A DNA stretch of 64,000 bases from Chitinophagaceae bacterium (GTDB taxonomy: Bacteria; Bacteroidota; Bacteroidia; Chitinophagales; Chitinophagaceae): contig JADJFD010000003.1 in the NCBI GenBank assembly GCA_016708765.1, forward strand, positions 544,280-608,279. Reading direction: 5' to 3'. Position numbers and translations under genes: made by a program. Positions 27,447 through 36,934 of the stretch are shown piece after piece. Under the pieces are notes generated by a model that saw only the letters and a list, made by a program, of their open reading frames with translations, was not told where the DNA came from and ran no database searches. Position 1 is the stretch's first letter. Every line of letters begins with the position of its first letter.

Positions 27447-28907
27447 ATGCATAATAGGCAAAGCGCTATAATCCCTTTTATAATACTCTTATACTTTTTC
27501 TTTCATTTTATATCTGACCTTTTTTACTTTCTTGATTTCTGGAAGGTGGTTTCCCAAGTTATTAAGTATTTTTTCTTTACTGGATTATTATACTGGATTG
27601 GGTTTAAAATTTTTCAAAAAAAAGATCACTTTACTTTAGCTTTTTCCACAATGTTATTCTTTTTTTTGTTTTATGGTGTACTTATGAAGACGCTAGTTGC
27701 AATAGGCGTCATGAAATCTTTTGAAGTAGTAACAACTAAATTATTGTTGAGCTATTTAGCTATTTGTTTGCTAATAGTGGTATTAATCTTTAGATTAAGT
27801 AAACGTAAAGTGGTTAACCTTTTAAGATTCTGGATGATTTATTGTATTGTATTAATTGTTTATGATACAGCTTACTTGGTATTCAGTACGAAGGAAGAAA
27901 AAAAATATCTTACTGAAAAAAGAAAGGAAGAAGAGATTAAATTAGAAAAAAAGCCAGAAATATTTTTTCTTCTTTTTGACATGTATCCATCAGATAGTGC
28001 ATTAAAAAAATATTTACATTATGACAATTCCGCCCTCAATTCTTTTTTAAAATCTAAAGATTTTTATGTTACAGGGGATGCCAGATCATTGTATGCGGAA
28101 ACATATTTCTCTTTGGGGTCTACTTTGGATCTTGTGCCATTAGAATATTTAAAAGATAAATCTATAAAAAGTTATAAGAAAAATTTGTTAGCATTGAAGA
28201 ATGTGAAGCATAGTCGATTACTTGAAATATTTAGTACCTCTGGGTATGATTTACGTAATTACTCTGTATTCGATTTGCAAGATCAGCCATCTCCTTTGAG
28301 CTTTAGTATGAAAAACCATCTTGACAATATATTAACTTCGTCAACTTTTTTTAACTGGATGTACTATAGTTTCGAAACTGATTTTTTTAAGTCTAATAAC
28401 AATATAGATTTAGGATTTTTGAAGACAGGGTGGAGCACTAAAGTAAAATCTGATGTCCGTTTTCAATTTGACGAATTTAATAAAATCGTAGATAATTTTC
28501 CAGTAAGTCATCGTCCAGCTTTCAATTATTTTCATTTTAACATGCCTCACCCTCCTATAATTTATGATAGTGCAGGAAATGAACTTGGGATAAGAGATAT
28601 GTATTCTTTTTATGGGTATGAACGGGCAACAAATAATTTTTTGAATTATATTAAATATGTGAATGGAGAAATTAAAAAAATGGTTGAAAGTATTATGAGC
28701 AAGATAGGAAAAAATGTTATTATTATTATACAGGGAGATCATGGGTATAGAGAGTTTAGTAATAGGTTTTCTCAAGAAATGAGATTAAGCATTTACAATG
28801 CAGTTTACTTGCCGGATTTTAATTATAATGGGTTTATTGATACCATGAAACCTATTCAAACGTTTAAAAAAATTATGGATAATCAGTTCAATTATAGGGC
28901 TAAGTAA
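27447..28907 (+). CDS. Membrane-anchored sulfatase-fold (alkaline phosphatase superfamily) protein
   Basis: 486 residues: about five transmembrane helices in the first 150 residues, a charged Lys/Glu linker (KEEEIKLEKK), then a soluble domain. That domain shows the sulfatase/phosphotransferase pattern: FFLLFDMYPSD (first metal Asp), a candidate nucleophile in AETYFSLGST, NYFHFNMPHPPII (metal His) and IIIQGDHGYRE (the DHG metal motif). The layout is that of LTA-synthase-like or phosphoethanolamine-transferase-like enzymes that modify envelope polymers, but the exact reaction is unknown. The gene is markedly AT-rich compared with neighbours (long T and A runs), which hints at separate origin. 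It has no operon partners. Confidence 0.75.
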   Translation: MHNRQSAIIPFIILLYFFFHFISDLFYFLDFWKVVSQVIKYFFFTGLLYWIGFKIFQKKDHFTLAFSTMLFFFLFYGVLMKTLVAIGVMKSFEVVTTKLLLSYLAICLLIVVLIFRLSKRKVVNLLRFWMIYCIVLIVYDTAYLVFSTKEEKKYLTEKRKEEEIKLEKKPEIFFLLFDMYPSDSALKKYLHYDNSALNSFLKSKDFYVTGDARSLYAETYFSLGSTLDLVPLEYLKDKSIKSYKKNLLALKNVKHSRLLEIFSTSGYDLRNYSVFDLQDQPSPLSFSMKNHLDNILTSSTFFNWMYYSFETDFFKSNNNIDLGFLKTGWSTKVKSDVRFQFDEFNKIVDNFPVSHRPAFNYFHFNMPHPPIIYDSAGNELGIRDMYSFYGYERATNNFLNYIKYVNGEIKKMVESIMSKIGKNVIIIIQGDHGYREFSNRFSQEMRLSIYNAVYLPDFNYNGFIDTMKPIQTFKKIMDNQFNYRAK

Positions 28908-29219
28908 AATTAATTGTTCATGCTATTTTTTCAACTCCTAAATTTATGGAAAGCCTACAAATAATGTAAAATGTAGTTAGTTGGTTACCATATATTTTTT
29001 GCCTGTGTTGGCGTTTTGCTTTCAGTTCAAAGAGATGTACAACACAAACTAAGGCCGTTCAATTTTAGACAAAAGTTTTATAGAGTAAATGGCTATTTTT
29101 TTGATCAATAAAAAGCCAAACGTACAAGATTGCGGCGGAAGAGAAAATGATAGAAATATTGAGCTACTACTAAAAATTAGTTAAGATGTAAACAATACAT
29201 TATCGTTTTTAGTTTTGCA
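28908..29219. other. Intergenic region, nothing recognised
   Basis: 312 AT-rich bases between the sulfatase-fold gene and the small export-family gene. I saw no coding frame, tRNA or strong terminator. It presumably holds the promoter of the downstream gene. Confidence 0.5.
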
Positions 29220-29669
29220 ATGCCTCTTCAACTAAATTTGCGAATGTTTTTAAAATTCCTTACTGTGGCAGGTTTAGCCACTTTTGAAATATATGCTGCT
29301 ATTCCTGCAGGCTTTGCGTTTGGCCTTTCGCCATGGGTAATTTTTTTGGCAAGTGTGGTGGGTGGTATTGTGGGAGTCTATATCACCATTTTTTTGGGTG
29401 ATAGGATTAAAGCATTTTTTGCTAAGTATAAAAAGCCAAAGGAAGAGAAACCGAAAACCGGCCTTATCTATCGCATCTGGAATAAGTTTGGCGTTATTGG
29501 TCTTGGCTTTTTGGGAACGATTACTGTTGGCGCACCTATTAGCATTGCAGTTGGTTATAGTTTTAATGTGTCGGTAGTAAAGTTAATTACCTGGTGCTGC
29601 ATTGGTGTAGTGACCCGCTGTGCTCTATTTACCGCACTGGGCTATTATGGTCTGGAACTTTTTGGATAG
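29220..29669 (+). CDS. Small multidrug-export-family membrane protein
   Basis: 149 residues with four hydrophobic segments. The first contains TFEIYAAIPAGFAFGLSPW, matching the E-x-AIP-x-G motif of the COG2426-type small-multidrug-export family. The second is SVVGGIVGVYITIFLGD, followed by a basic loop (KYKKPKEEKPKTG). The last two are in GLGFLGTITVGAPISIAVGY and the C-terminal hydrophobic run. The family name is historical; transport activity is not established. A Cys/His-repeat lipoprotein gene follows 77 bases downstream. Confidence 0.75.
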   Translation: MPLQLNLRMFLKFLTVAGLATFEIYAAIPAGFAFGLSPWVIFLASVVGGIVGVYITIFLGDRIKAFFAKYKKPKEEKPKTGLIYRIWNKFGVIGLGFLGTITVGAPISIAVGYSFNVSVVKLITWCCIGVVTRCALFTALGYYGLELFG

Positions 29670-29746
29670 AACTGAAATGTCTGTTACATTTTATTTTTCC
29701 CGCCAAACCATTTGTTTTATCTTTCCTAAAACAAATAAATGCTATT

Positions 29747-30094
29747 ATGAAAAAATTACTTTCTTCTTTATTGATTGTTGCAGCTTTGGGCTTTGTAGCT
29801 TGTGACAGCGATAAAAAAACTGACAAAGCAGAAGTTGAAGGAACTGAAAAAGTTGAAACTCCTGCAGCCCCTTCTACGCCAGCAGCTGTAATGGCAGCAG
29901 TTGCTCATGTATGCGGTTCAGATTGTAAAGATGGCAATCACATGTATGCTCACAACGAAGTGGGACATACTTGTACTGAAGCTTGTGGTGCTGCACATAC
30001 TTGTGCAGATAAATGCAAAGATGGTGCTAATCACAAATATGCTCATGGCGAAGCAGGACACACTTGTACTGATGCCTGCATGGCAGCCATGTAA
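29747..30094 (+). CDS. Cys/His-rich two-repeat lipoprotein
   Basis: 115 residues from MKKLLSSLLIV. The longer reading upstream would run through the preceding gene and bury the signal, so I reject it. The lipobox is FVAC (lipid Cys about residue 19), then an acidic/Ala-Pro linker. Two near-identical units follow: HVCGSDCKDGNHMYAHNE and VGHTCTEAC, then HTCADKCKDGANHKYAHGE and AGHTCTDAC. Each unit has four Cys and about four His in fixed spacing, strongly suggesting metal binding at the outer or inner membrane surface. The family is not one I can name. A terminator follows at once. Confidence 0.85.
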   Translation: MKKLLSSLLIVAALGFVACDSDKKTDKAEVEGTEKVETPAAPSTPAAVMAAVAHVCGSDCKDGNHMYAHNEVGHTCTEACGAAHTCADKCKDGANHKYAHGEAGHTCTDACMAAM

Positions 30095-30119
30095 GTTTTA
30101 GGTTGAATGAAATTTTAAA

Positions 30120-30151
30120 GCCGCTGCTAAGTAATTCGCAGCGGCTTTTTT
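30120..30151 (+). terminator. Rho-independent terminator
   Basis: Perfect stem GCCGCTGC/GCAGCGGC with a 10-base loop, then six T, 25 bases after the Cys/His lipoprotein stop. Confidence 0.9.
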
Positions 30152-30170
30152 GTGTTGCATTCAGCATATA

Positions 30171-31463
30171 CTATTGTTTATACACAACTCCATCCTTCAT
30201 TACAAAAACTACTTTGCCAAAAACCTTTACATCTTTTAATGGGTCGCCATCTACTGCAACAATATCGGCCAGCTTTCCGGCTTCAATACTTCCCAGTTTA
30301 TCTTTTTCGCCAAGCAGTTCTGCCGCATTAATAGTGGCAGCTTTTATAATTTCCATGATTGGCATACCGGCCTCATTCATAAGTCCGAATTCAAGCCAGT
30401 TCATTCCATGTTTGTACACACCGGCATCGGTGCCAAAAGCAATCTTTACGCCGGCTTTATAGGCTTTGGCCAATGTGGCTTTTATTTGTGGACCAATTTC
30501 CAACGCTTTGGGAGTAACCAACGCAGGATAGTAGCCGGGAATTTTTGCAGAGTCTGCAACAGCAGCACCGGCAGTTAGTGTTGGCACATACCATGTGCCG
30601 TATTGTATGAATAAGGCAATGGTTTCATCATCCATCAATGTGCCATGCTCAATAGAATTTACACCGGCACGGATGGCTCTTTTCATTCCTTCTGCACCAT
30701 GTGCATGCACGGCTACTTTAAAACCATAATCTTTTGCTGTTTCTACAATAGCTTTCACTTCCTCTTCAGTAAACTGTGGGTTGCTGGAACTTTTAGCAAC
30801 GCTTAGCACACCACCTGTTGCAGTTATTTTAATTAAGTCGCTTCCTTCTTTATATCGCTGGCGAACGGCTTGTCTGCATTCATCAGCACCGTTAGCTACT
30901 CCATCAAGAGTGCCAGGGTCGCCCATCAGGTCTTTTCTGTAGCCGTTTGTTGGATCAATATGTCCGCCGGTGGTAGAAATGGCTTTTCCCGCAGTGTAAA
31001 CTCTCGGTCCTTTTATCCATCCTTTATTTATAGCATTACGAAGAGAAATGTTTACACCGCTTCCAGCAAGATCTCTTACAGTAGTAAATCCGGCCAGTAA
31101 AGTTACTTCGGAAAACTGTACCGACTGGTATGCGTAATCAGCAGGGTTATAAGTAAATCCTTCAATCTGTCGTTTAGGGCTGGTTTCAAATTCAAGATGC
31201 ACATGCATATCAATCCAGCCGGGCATTACTGTTTTTGTTTTTAGGTCGATGATATTTATTGCTGGTGCAGGCGATGCAGATGTTTTGCTGGAGAAGCCAT
31301 GCTCAATAGCAACGATTTTATTCTTCTCTACTACAATCGTCATATTCTTTTTCGGTTCATTGGAGATGCCATCAATTAAAGTGCCGCACCAGATATAAGT
31401 TTTCTGGGCATAGATAAATGTGATAAGCAATAAACAGGTTATACTAAGGAGTAGCTTTTTCAT
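30171..31463 (-). CDS. Exported amidohydrolase, imidazolonepropionase-like
   Basis: 430 residues with a signal peptide (MKKLLLSITCLLLITFIYAQ). This is the metal-dependent amidohydrolase fold. Metal ligands are visible in GWIDMHVHLE (HxH), VAVHAHGAEG, SIEHGTLMD and AFGTDAGVY (catalytic Asp); a likely bridging Lys lies in DLIKITATGG. The closest group is the secreted imidazolonepropionase/Xaa-Pro-dipeptidase-like branch of Bacteroidota, which usually cleaves dipeptides or cyclic amides in the periplasm. The substrate is not predictable. Confidence 0.88.
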   Translation of the reverse strand: MKKLLLSITCLLLITFIYAQKTYIWCGTLIDGISNEPKKNMTIVVEKNKIVAIEHGFSSKTSASPAPAINIIDLKTKTVMPGWIDMHVHLEFETSPKRQIEGFTYNPADYAYQSVQFSEVTLLAGFTTVRDLAGSGVNISLRNAINKGWIKGPRVYTAGKAISTTGGHIDPTNGYRKDLMGDPGTLDGVANGADECRQAVRQRYKEGSDLIKITATGGVLSVAKSSSNPQFTEEEVKAIVETAKDYGFKVAVHAHGAEGMKRAIRAGVNSIEHGTLMDDETIALFIQYGTWYVPTLTAGAAVADSAKIPGYYPALVTPKALEIGPQIKATLAKAYKAGVKIAFGTDAGVYKHGMNWLEFGLMNEAGMPIMEIIKAATINAAELLGEKDKLGSIEAGKLADIVAVDGDPLKDVKVFGKVVFVMKDGVVYKQ

Positions 31464-31544
31464 GTGTAGTATTGTAGTAAGTGAGAAACTATAATTAGTA
31501 GGTATGAAAATAACCTAATTGAACTTTATTTAGTATTTTAAATC

Positions 31545-31937
31545 ATGAATTTAATAAAAACGGTAACTGTCTTAAGTAGTTTTTTATTGGTGATGCAAAG
31601 TTGTGAATCACAAAATGATTTTAGTGATACATTGGTCGTTGTAAAAAAAGGTGAAACGGTCAAGGTAAAAGGACTTGATCTTAAAATTACAAATAGTGGT
31701 TGTGGAAGGCAATGGAAATCAAGTAATGGTGGCGAATCGTACGAAGTACCATATTGTGAGCTTAAATATGTGTTAGGCGATTCTACGAAATATGGCGATG
31801 ATCCGGTTTATTTCGATAATATTGAAATTAAAGTCGATCAGATGAATGTATGGAACAAAGAAGAAGAAGGCCTTCCGGGCGGTGCTTGCCGCATTTCGGT
31901 CAAAAAGAAAGCTAAACGTGTAACTACTGGTAAATAA
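31545..31937 (+). CDS. Hypothetical lipoprotein
   Basis: 130 residues starting with a lipoprotein signal (MNLIKTVTVLSSFLLVMQSC, lipobox MQSC). The remainder is a small beta-rich domain with three Cys in the mature part (GCGRQW, YCELKY, GGACRIS) and a basic tail. I do not recognise the family. It is divergent from the amidohydrolase gene. Confidence 0.7.
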   Translation: MNLIKTVTVLSSFLLVMQSCESQNDFSDTLVVVKKGETVKVKGLDLKITNSGCGRQWKSSNGGESYEVPYCELKYVLGDSTKYGDDPVYFDNIEIKVDQMNVWNKEEEGLPGGACRISVKKKAKRVTTGK

Positions 31938-32141
31938 AGTGTAACTGCAAATCATCTTTTCCACCCAGAAAAGCAAAGCTGTGGATATGAAATTTTACAG
32001 TAAAGGATTTTTCTTTTACTTTTACACGACCTCACGGAGTTATTCTGTACTAAGTTGATTAAAATACACTTCTGCTGGTCATTAGGACTGGGTTTTTTCA
32101 CAAGTTTTTTTGCATTTGAACTAAACAAATAACCAATTTGT

Positions 32142-33791
32142 ATGGCTAAGTATATTTTTGTTACCGGGGGTGTTACATCATCATTAGGCAAGGGAATCGT
32201 TGCTGCCTCGTTGGCAAAATTATTACAGGCCAGAGGCCTGAAAGTTACCATTCAAAAATTTGATCCATACATCAACATAGATCCGGGTACAATGAATCCC
32301 TATGAACATGGCGAGTGCTATGTTACTGAAGATGGAGCAGAAACTGATCTTGATCTTGGACATTATGAAAGATTTCTGAACATATTTACTTCGCAGGCCA
32401 ATAATGTTACGACTGGTCGCATTTATCAAACAGTAATTAATAAGGAAAGAGAAGGTGCATATCTTGGAAAGACAGTGCAAGTGGTTCCACACATTACTGA
32501 TGAAATAAAAAGACGGATGCTGCAATTGGGCAAAGGCGGCGAGTTTGATATTGTAATTACAGAAATTGGTGGGACTGTTGGCGATATTGAGAGTTTACCA
32601 TTTGTTGAAGCAGTCCGTCAGTTACAATGGGAATTGCCAGAAGAAGATACATTGGTTATTCACCTTACTTTAATACCATATTTAAAAGCAGCTAAAGAAT
32701 TGAAAACAAAACCTACTCAGCATAGTGTAAAAATGCTGAGTCAGGAAGGTGTGCATCCTGATATTCTTGTATGCCGTACAGAAAAAGAATTGACACCGGA
32801 ACTAAGAAGAAAAATTGCTTTATTCTGTAATGTAAAATTAGAAGCCGTAATAGAAGCGGCCGATGCGCAGACTATTTACGAAGTTCCCTTACTGATGATG
32901 AGAGAAAAGTTGGATATCATTAGTATGAAGAAATTAAAAATAGAAAACACCAAAGAACCTGAACTTTCTAAATGGAAAGAATTTTTAGATAAACTTAAAT
33001 ATCCAAAGTACAGAGTTACGATTGGGTTAATTGGAAAGTATCTCGAATTGCAGGATGCTTATAAATCTATCCTTGAATCATTTATACATGCTGGCGCAAT
33101 GAACGAATGTCAGGTGCAGATAGTCAACATTCATAGTGAATTTATTACAGATGTGAATGTAACAGAGAAACTAAGTGGATTGGATGGATTGTTGGTGGCT
33201 CCTGGTTTTGGTCACAGGGGAGTGGAAGGCAAAATTGTTGCAGTAAAGTATGCAAGGGAAAATGGATTGCCTTTCTTTGGAATATGTCTTGGTATGCAAA
33301 TGGCAGCAATTGAGTTTGCAAGAAATGTGCTAGGATTAAAGAATGCACATTCAACAGAAATGGATCCACATACTACAGAACCTGTTATTGATTTGATGGA
33401 AGAGCAGAATGCTGTTACTAATAAAGGAGGTACGATGAGGCTAGGTTCTTACCCATGTACAATCAAAGCAAATTCATTAGCCGAAACTATTTATGGTAGT
33501 AGGTCAATCAATGAAAGACATCGACATCGTTGGGAATTCAATAATAAATACCTTGAGCAATTTGAAAATGCCGGCATGGTAGCTAGCGGAAAAAACCCTG
33601 GTACTGATCTAGTTGAAATCATTGAATTGCCAAAACATCCTTTTTTTATCGGCGTTCAGTATCACCCAGAACTGAAAAGCACTGTAGAAAATCCTCAACC
33701 AATATTTGTTCATTTTATAAAAGCTGCTAGAACTTACGCAGAAAAGAGGATGGAGGCAAAAAGCCCTCTCTTACAAAGCGAAATGAATTAA
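32142..33791 (+). CDS. pyrG: CTP synthase
   Basis: 549 residues, full length. The N-terminal synthetase domain opens with FVTGGVTSSLGKGIVAASLAKLL (ATP loop), followed by KFDPYINIDPGTMNPYEHGE and the UTP-sensing block. The C-terminal class I glutamine amidotransferase has the nucleophile in FFGICLGMQMA (Cys about residue 381) and the His/Glu pair in QYHPELKS. It converts UTP to CTP using glutamine and ATP. It is cytosolic, upstream of yidC on the same strand with a separate promoter. Confidence 0.97.
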   Translation: MAKYIFVTGGVTSSLGKGIVAASLAKLLQARGLKVTIQKFDPYINIDPGTMNPYEHGECYVTEDGAETDLDLGHYERFLNIFTSQANNVTTGRIYQTVINKEREGAYLGKTVQVVPHITDEIKRRMLQLGKGGEFDIVITEIGGTVGDIESLPFVEAVRQLQWELPEEDTLVIHLTLIPYLKAAKELKTKPTQHSVKMLSQEGVHPDILVCRTEKELTPELRRKIALFCNVKLEAVIEAADAQTIYEVPLLMMREKLDIISMKKLKIENTKEPELSKWKEFLDKLKYPKYRVTIGLIGKYLELQDAYKSILESFIHAGAMNECQVQIVNIHSEFITDVNVTEKLSGLDGLLVAPGFGHRGVEGKIVAVKYARENGLPFFGICLGMQMAAIEFARNVLGLKNAHSTEMDPHTTEPVIDLMEEQNAVTNKGGTMRLGSYPCTIKANSLAETIYGSRSINERHRHRWEFNNKYLEQFENAGMVASGKNPGTDLVEIIELPKHPFFIGVQYHPELKSTVENPQPIFVHFIKAARTYAEKRMEAKSPLLQSEMN

Positions 33792-33899
33792 GCTACAAAT
33801 AGATCGATAAATTGGCAAGCTGATTTTTTCAATAAATCGCTTCAAATCAGCTTATAACAATAAGGCATCTGAAACAGGCACATGGCAATCAGAAACCGT

Positions 33900-33907
33900 T
33901 ATCTTTG
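33900..33907 (+). promoter_or_regulatory. Promoter -7 element TATCTTTG of yidC
   Basis: TAnnTTTG match. It overlaps an upstream in-frame ATG at 33905, so the second ATG (33929) is preferred as the yidC start. Confidence 0.55.
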
Positions 33908-33928
33908 CCCACTCCAAAAAAAGAAAGA

Positions 33929-35776
33929 ATGAAGTTTGATCGCAATACCGTCATTGGTTTTACAGTTCTGGCTGTTTTATTTATCGGCTATTTTTATTTT
34001 ACCAATAAGCAACAGAGTGAATACCGTAAAACACAAGCGGACGCTGCAAAAATTGAAAGAGCCAAGAAAGATTCGATTGATGCACTCAGAAAACCAGCAG
34101 AAGATTCAGCTAAAAAAGTTATGGATTCGATAACTAAAGTTTCCAATGTTGGAAATTTTGGCAAAGCATTAGACAGCACAGAGAAACTGACTATAATTGA
34201 AAACAAGCTGATGAAAATAACCTTTACCAGTAGAGGTGGAAGGGTGAAGCAAGTAGAGCTTAAAAATTATAAAGAGCATGATAGCAGTCTTGTAAAATTG
34301 GCTGCCACTGAGTTTGATAAAATAGGATATAGAATCAATACCGGCGGCAACAATAGCGAAGAAACAGCTAATTTATCTTTCCCACAGATTGATTCTAGTA
34401 CAAAAGATGGCAATACCATTATTTCATTTACACTTCAGGCAGAAGATAGCAGCGGGGCATATATTACTCATGAGTTTGTTGTTAAGCCTGATGATTACAT
34501 GATTGATTTCAATGTAAAAATGAATGGTGCTGATAAGATGCTGAATCAAGGAGTAATGAATTTGTCTTGGCAGTATGCTGCGGCACAACAAGAATCCGAC
34601 ATTGCTTTTGAAAAACAAAATACCCAGGTTGGATATGTTGAAGATGGTAGTTTTGACTACCACACTATCGGAAGAAAGAGTAGCAAGACATTTGATGAAA
34701 ATGTGAAATGGGTAGGGGTAAGACAGCGTTTTTTCTTTACCATTCTCGTTGCAAAGGAAAATTTTTCAGAAGGGAAAATGGAATGGACTGTCCCCGAAGA
34801 CTCTACTAAAACAATAGTACAGTCAATTGCAAACATGAAAGTGCCTGTAAAAGCTGGTGCACCTACAGTTATTCCTTTCAGTATTTATTATGGGCCTTCC
34901 GATTATAATGTATTAAAGACTTATGATTTAAAATTTGAAAAACTGGTGAACCTTGGTCAGGGCATGTATTCGTTTGTACGCCCAATCAATAAGTACATCA
35001 TCATGCCAATTTTCAATTTTTTACAAGGGTTTACTGGTAACCTTGGAATTGTAATCGCATTACTAACGATATTTATTCGTCTTCTTACATCACCACTTAT
35101 ATATAAAAGCTATCTGAGCGGTGCAAAGATGAAGGCATTGCGACCAGAAATTGCCAAGCTGAAAGAAAAGACTGGAGGTGATAGACAAGCGATGAGCATG
35201 GAGCAAATGAAGTTGTTTAGAGAAGCTGGTGTAAACCCTCTTGGCGGATGTATTCCAGCACTATTGCAAATCCCAATTTTCTTTGCCTTGTTCAGTTACT
35301 TTAATTCGGAAGTAGCTTTGAGAGGAGCAAACTTTTTATGGGCCAATGATCTTTCAGCGTTTGATGATCCAATTCATTTTGGTTTTCATATTCCATTATT
35401 GGGAAGTCATTTAAGTTTATTTTGTATTGCAGCGGTTGTTACAAGTTTTTTAATATCATTGTATAGCATGAGCATGACTCCAGATCAGAGTAACCCGGTT
35501 ATGAAGTACATGCCTTACATTTTTCCGATATTCTTACTTTTCTTTTTTAACAGGCTTCCTTCGGCCCTTACTTGGTATTATACTGTTTCTAACGTTATTA
35601 CATTGATTCTTCAATACATTATTCAGAATTATATCATTGATCATGATAAGATTCTGGCAAAAATTGGAGAGAACCGTAAAAAGCCAAAAACAAAATCCAA
35701 GTGGCAAGAAAGGATGGAGCAAATGCAGGAACAACAGAAAAAAATGAAAGAAATGCAGCAAAAGAATAAACGCTGA
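33929..35776 (+). CDS. yidC: Membrane protein insertase YidC
   Basis: About 615 residues from MKFDRNTVIGF. The start is chosen because the ATG eight codons upstream lies in the promoter. One N-terminal transmembrane helix (VIGFTVLAVLFIGYFYF) is followed by a large periplasmic beta-sandwich domain (about 60-350). The conserved Oxa1/YidC core is at about 355-575, with GNLGIVIALLTIFIRLLTSPL and NPLGGCIPALLQIPIFFALFSYF. The tail is long, basic and Met/Gln-rich (KKMKEMQQKNKR), which often contacts ribosomes. It inserts inner-membrane proteins with or without Sec. Confidence 0.96.
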   Translation: MKFDRNTVIGFTVLAVLFIGYFYFTNKQQSEYRKTQADAAKIERAKKDSIDALRKPAEDSAKKVMDSITKVSNVGNFGKALDSTEKLTIIENKLMKITFTSRGGRVKQVELKNYKEHDSSLVKLAATEFDKIGYRINTGGNNSEETANLSFPQIDSSTKDGNTIISFTLQAEDSSGAYITHEFVVKPDDYMIDFNVKMNGADKMLNQGVMNLSWQYAAAQQESDIAFEKQNTQVGYVEDGSFDYHTIGRKSSKTFDENVKWVGVRQRFFFTILVAKENFSEGKMEWTVPEDSTKTIVQSIANMKVPVKAGAPTVIPFSIYYGPSDYNVLKTYDLKFEKLVNLGQGMYSFVRPINKYIIMPIFNFLQGFTGNLGIVIALLTIFIRLLTSPLIYKSYLSGAKMKALRPEIAKLKEKTGGDRQAMSMEQMKLFREAGVNPLGGCIPALLQIPIFFALFSYFNSEVALRGANFLWANDLSAFDDPIHFGFHIPLLGSHLSLFCIAAVVTSFLISLYSMSMTPDQSNPVMKYMPYIFPIFLLFFFNRLPSALTWYYTVSNVITLILQYIIQNYIIDHDKILAKIGENRKKPKTKSKWQERMEQMQEQQKKMKEMQQKNKR

Positions 35777-35798
35777 TTTCTGTTAAAATAATGGTAAC

Positions 35799-35834
35799 AA
35801 AAACCGGGATTGGCCTTTGTCATCCCGGTTTTTT
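35799..35834 (+). terminator. yidC terminator
   Basis: Stem AAAACCGGGAT/ATCCCGGTTTT with an 11-base loop, then T-run. Confidence 0.88.
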
Positions 35835-35898
35835 AAGTTACGCAACTTAATGGTTAATTTGGCACGTCTTTTAGATATATAAATAGTTATATTAAATA

Positions 35899-36561
35899 AT
35901 GAAAAAGTTTACTTACATATTACTCGGATTAACAACTTTGATTTTCTCTGCAGACCTTTCAGCGCAAAGAAAATTGTCAGAAGCTACAATAACTTATGAT
36001 ATTGTGATTAATACTGGTGATCAGAAGCCTCAGGGAGCTGATTTACTGGATGGGGCGACAAGTGTCGTCTATTTAAAAGGAAATTCTAGCCGTTCAGAAA
36101 TGGTAAGTTCTCTAGGCATACAGGCAACAGTAGTTGATGGGAAATTTGGAAATATTACTGTATTAAAAGAGTATGGTGAGCAGAAATATATGATTAAGAT
36201 GACACCTGTAGAATGGAAACAATCAAATAAAAAATACGAAGGAATAACTTTTAAATATGAAAATGAGACAAAAATAATTCAGGGATACACCTGTCAAAAA
36301 GCTGTTGGTACATTAGCTGATGGCACCACATTCACCGTTTATTTTACAAAAGACCTTGTCCCGGTAAATAAAGATTTTCAATATTTGAATAAAAATTTGC
36401 CTGGTTTGGCTATGCAATATGAAGCAACAATGGGAACTATGATGGTTACATATACTGTTTCAAACATTAATTTTAATCCTGTTCTTCAATCAAAATTTGA
36501 ATTGCCAAAGTCTGGATATAGAGTAATGACTTATGAAGAAAGTAAAGGGAACGGCAATTAA
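35899..36561 (+). CDS. GLPGLI-like secreted protein
   Basis: 220 residues with a cleavable signal peptide (MKKFTYILLGLTTLIFSADLSAQ). The mature domain has the pattern of GLPGLI/DUF4412 proteins of Bacteroidota: an early I-x-Y-D/I strand (EATITYDIVI), a mid-protein KIIQGYTCQKAVGT with the Cys, then VYFTKDLVP and NLPGLAMQYEA in place of the eponymous GLPGLI. The function of this family is unknown; members are exported and beta-rich. It lies convergent to the 123-residue hypothetical gene, one base between stops. Confidence 0.72.
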   Translation: MKKFTYILLGLTTLIFSADLSAQRKLSEATITYDIVINTGDQKPQGADLLDGATSVVYLKGNSSRSEMVSSLGIQATVVDGKFGNITVLKEYGEQKYMIKMTPVEWKQSNKKYEGITFKYENETKIIQGYTCQKAVGTLADGTTFTVYFTKDLVPVNKDFQYLNKNLPGLAMQYEATMGTMMVTYTVSNINFNPVLQSKFELPKSGYRVMTYEESKGNGN

Positions 36562-36562
36562 A

Positions 36563-36934
36563 TTAATTGCTTTTGAATTGTCTGTTTCCTAATTCGATTT
36601 TAACCTTGTCAAGTATTACCTTCTTTTTAAGAGGTACTATATAAGTTGTATTTCCTCTCTGGTGAGTTACAACAGTATTAAGGCTAATGTATTGGTTATT
36701 TGTTGGAGTGGTTAAAACTTTGCTACCACGATAAGTATAACCAGACTTTAAAGAAAATGAATTTTGTGTGTATGTTTTGCCGGAAAGAAATGCAGGCTTT
36801 TTAGTAACGCCCGACTTTTTATTGCCATCACCTAATGCGCCAAAAGATACAATAGTAGTTGCCCCTATTAAAATAGTAGCAATAAACTTCTTGCCTGCAT
36901 TAAATTTTGGTATAGTCAATTTGGTGAGTTTCAT
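36563..36934 (-). CDS. Hypothetical protein with N-terminal hydrophobic segment
   Basis: 123 residues. A basic N-terminus (MKLTKLTIPKFNAGKKF) is followed by a hydrophobic run, IATILIGATTIVSFGALG, consistent with a signal peptide or anchor. The rest is basic, Thr/Asn/Lys-rich, with strands such as GYTYRGSKVLTT and NTTYIVPLKKKVIL, suggesting a small exported beta protein. No family recognised. Confidence 0.6.
   Translation of the reverse strand: MKLTKLTIPKFNAGKKFIATILIGATTIVSFGALGDGNKKSGVTKKPAFLSGKTYTQNSFSLKSGYTYRGSKVLTTPTNNQYISLNTVVTHQRGNTTYIVPLKKKVILDKVKIELGNRQFKSN

Noticed and set aside
27174..29219. A genomic island around the AT-rich gene
   Set aside because: There is no integrase, tRNA, direct repeat or phage gene, so only the one gene looks unusual.
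29594..29746. Longer start for the Cys/His lipoprotein
   Set aside because: It would overlap the preceding gene and bury an excellent lipoprotein signal at MKKLLSSLLIV.
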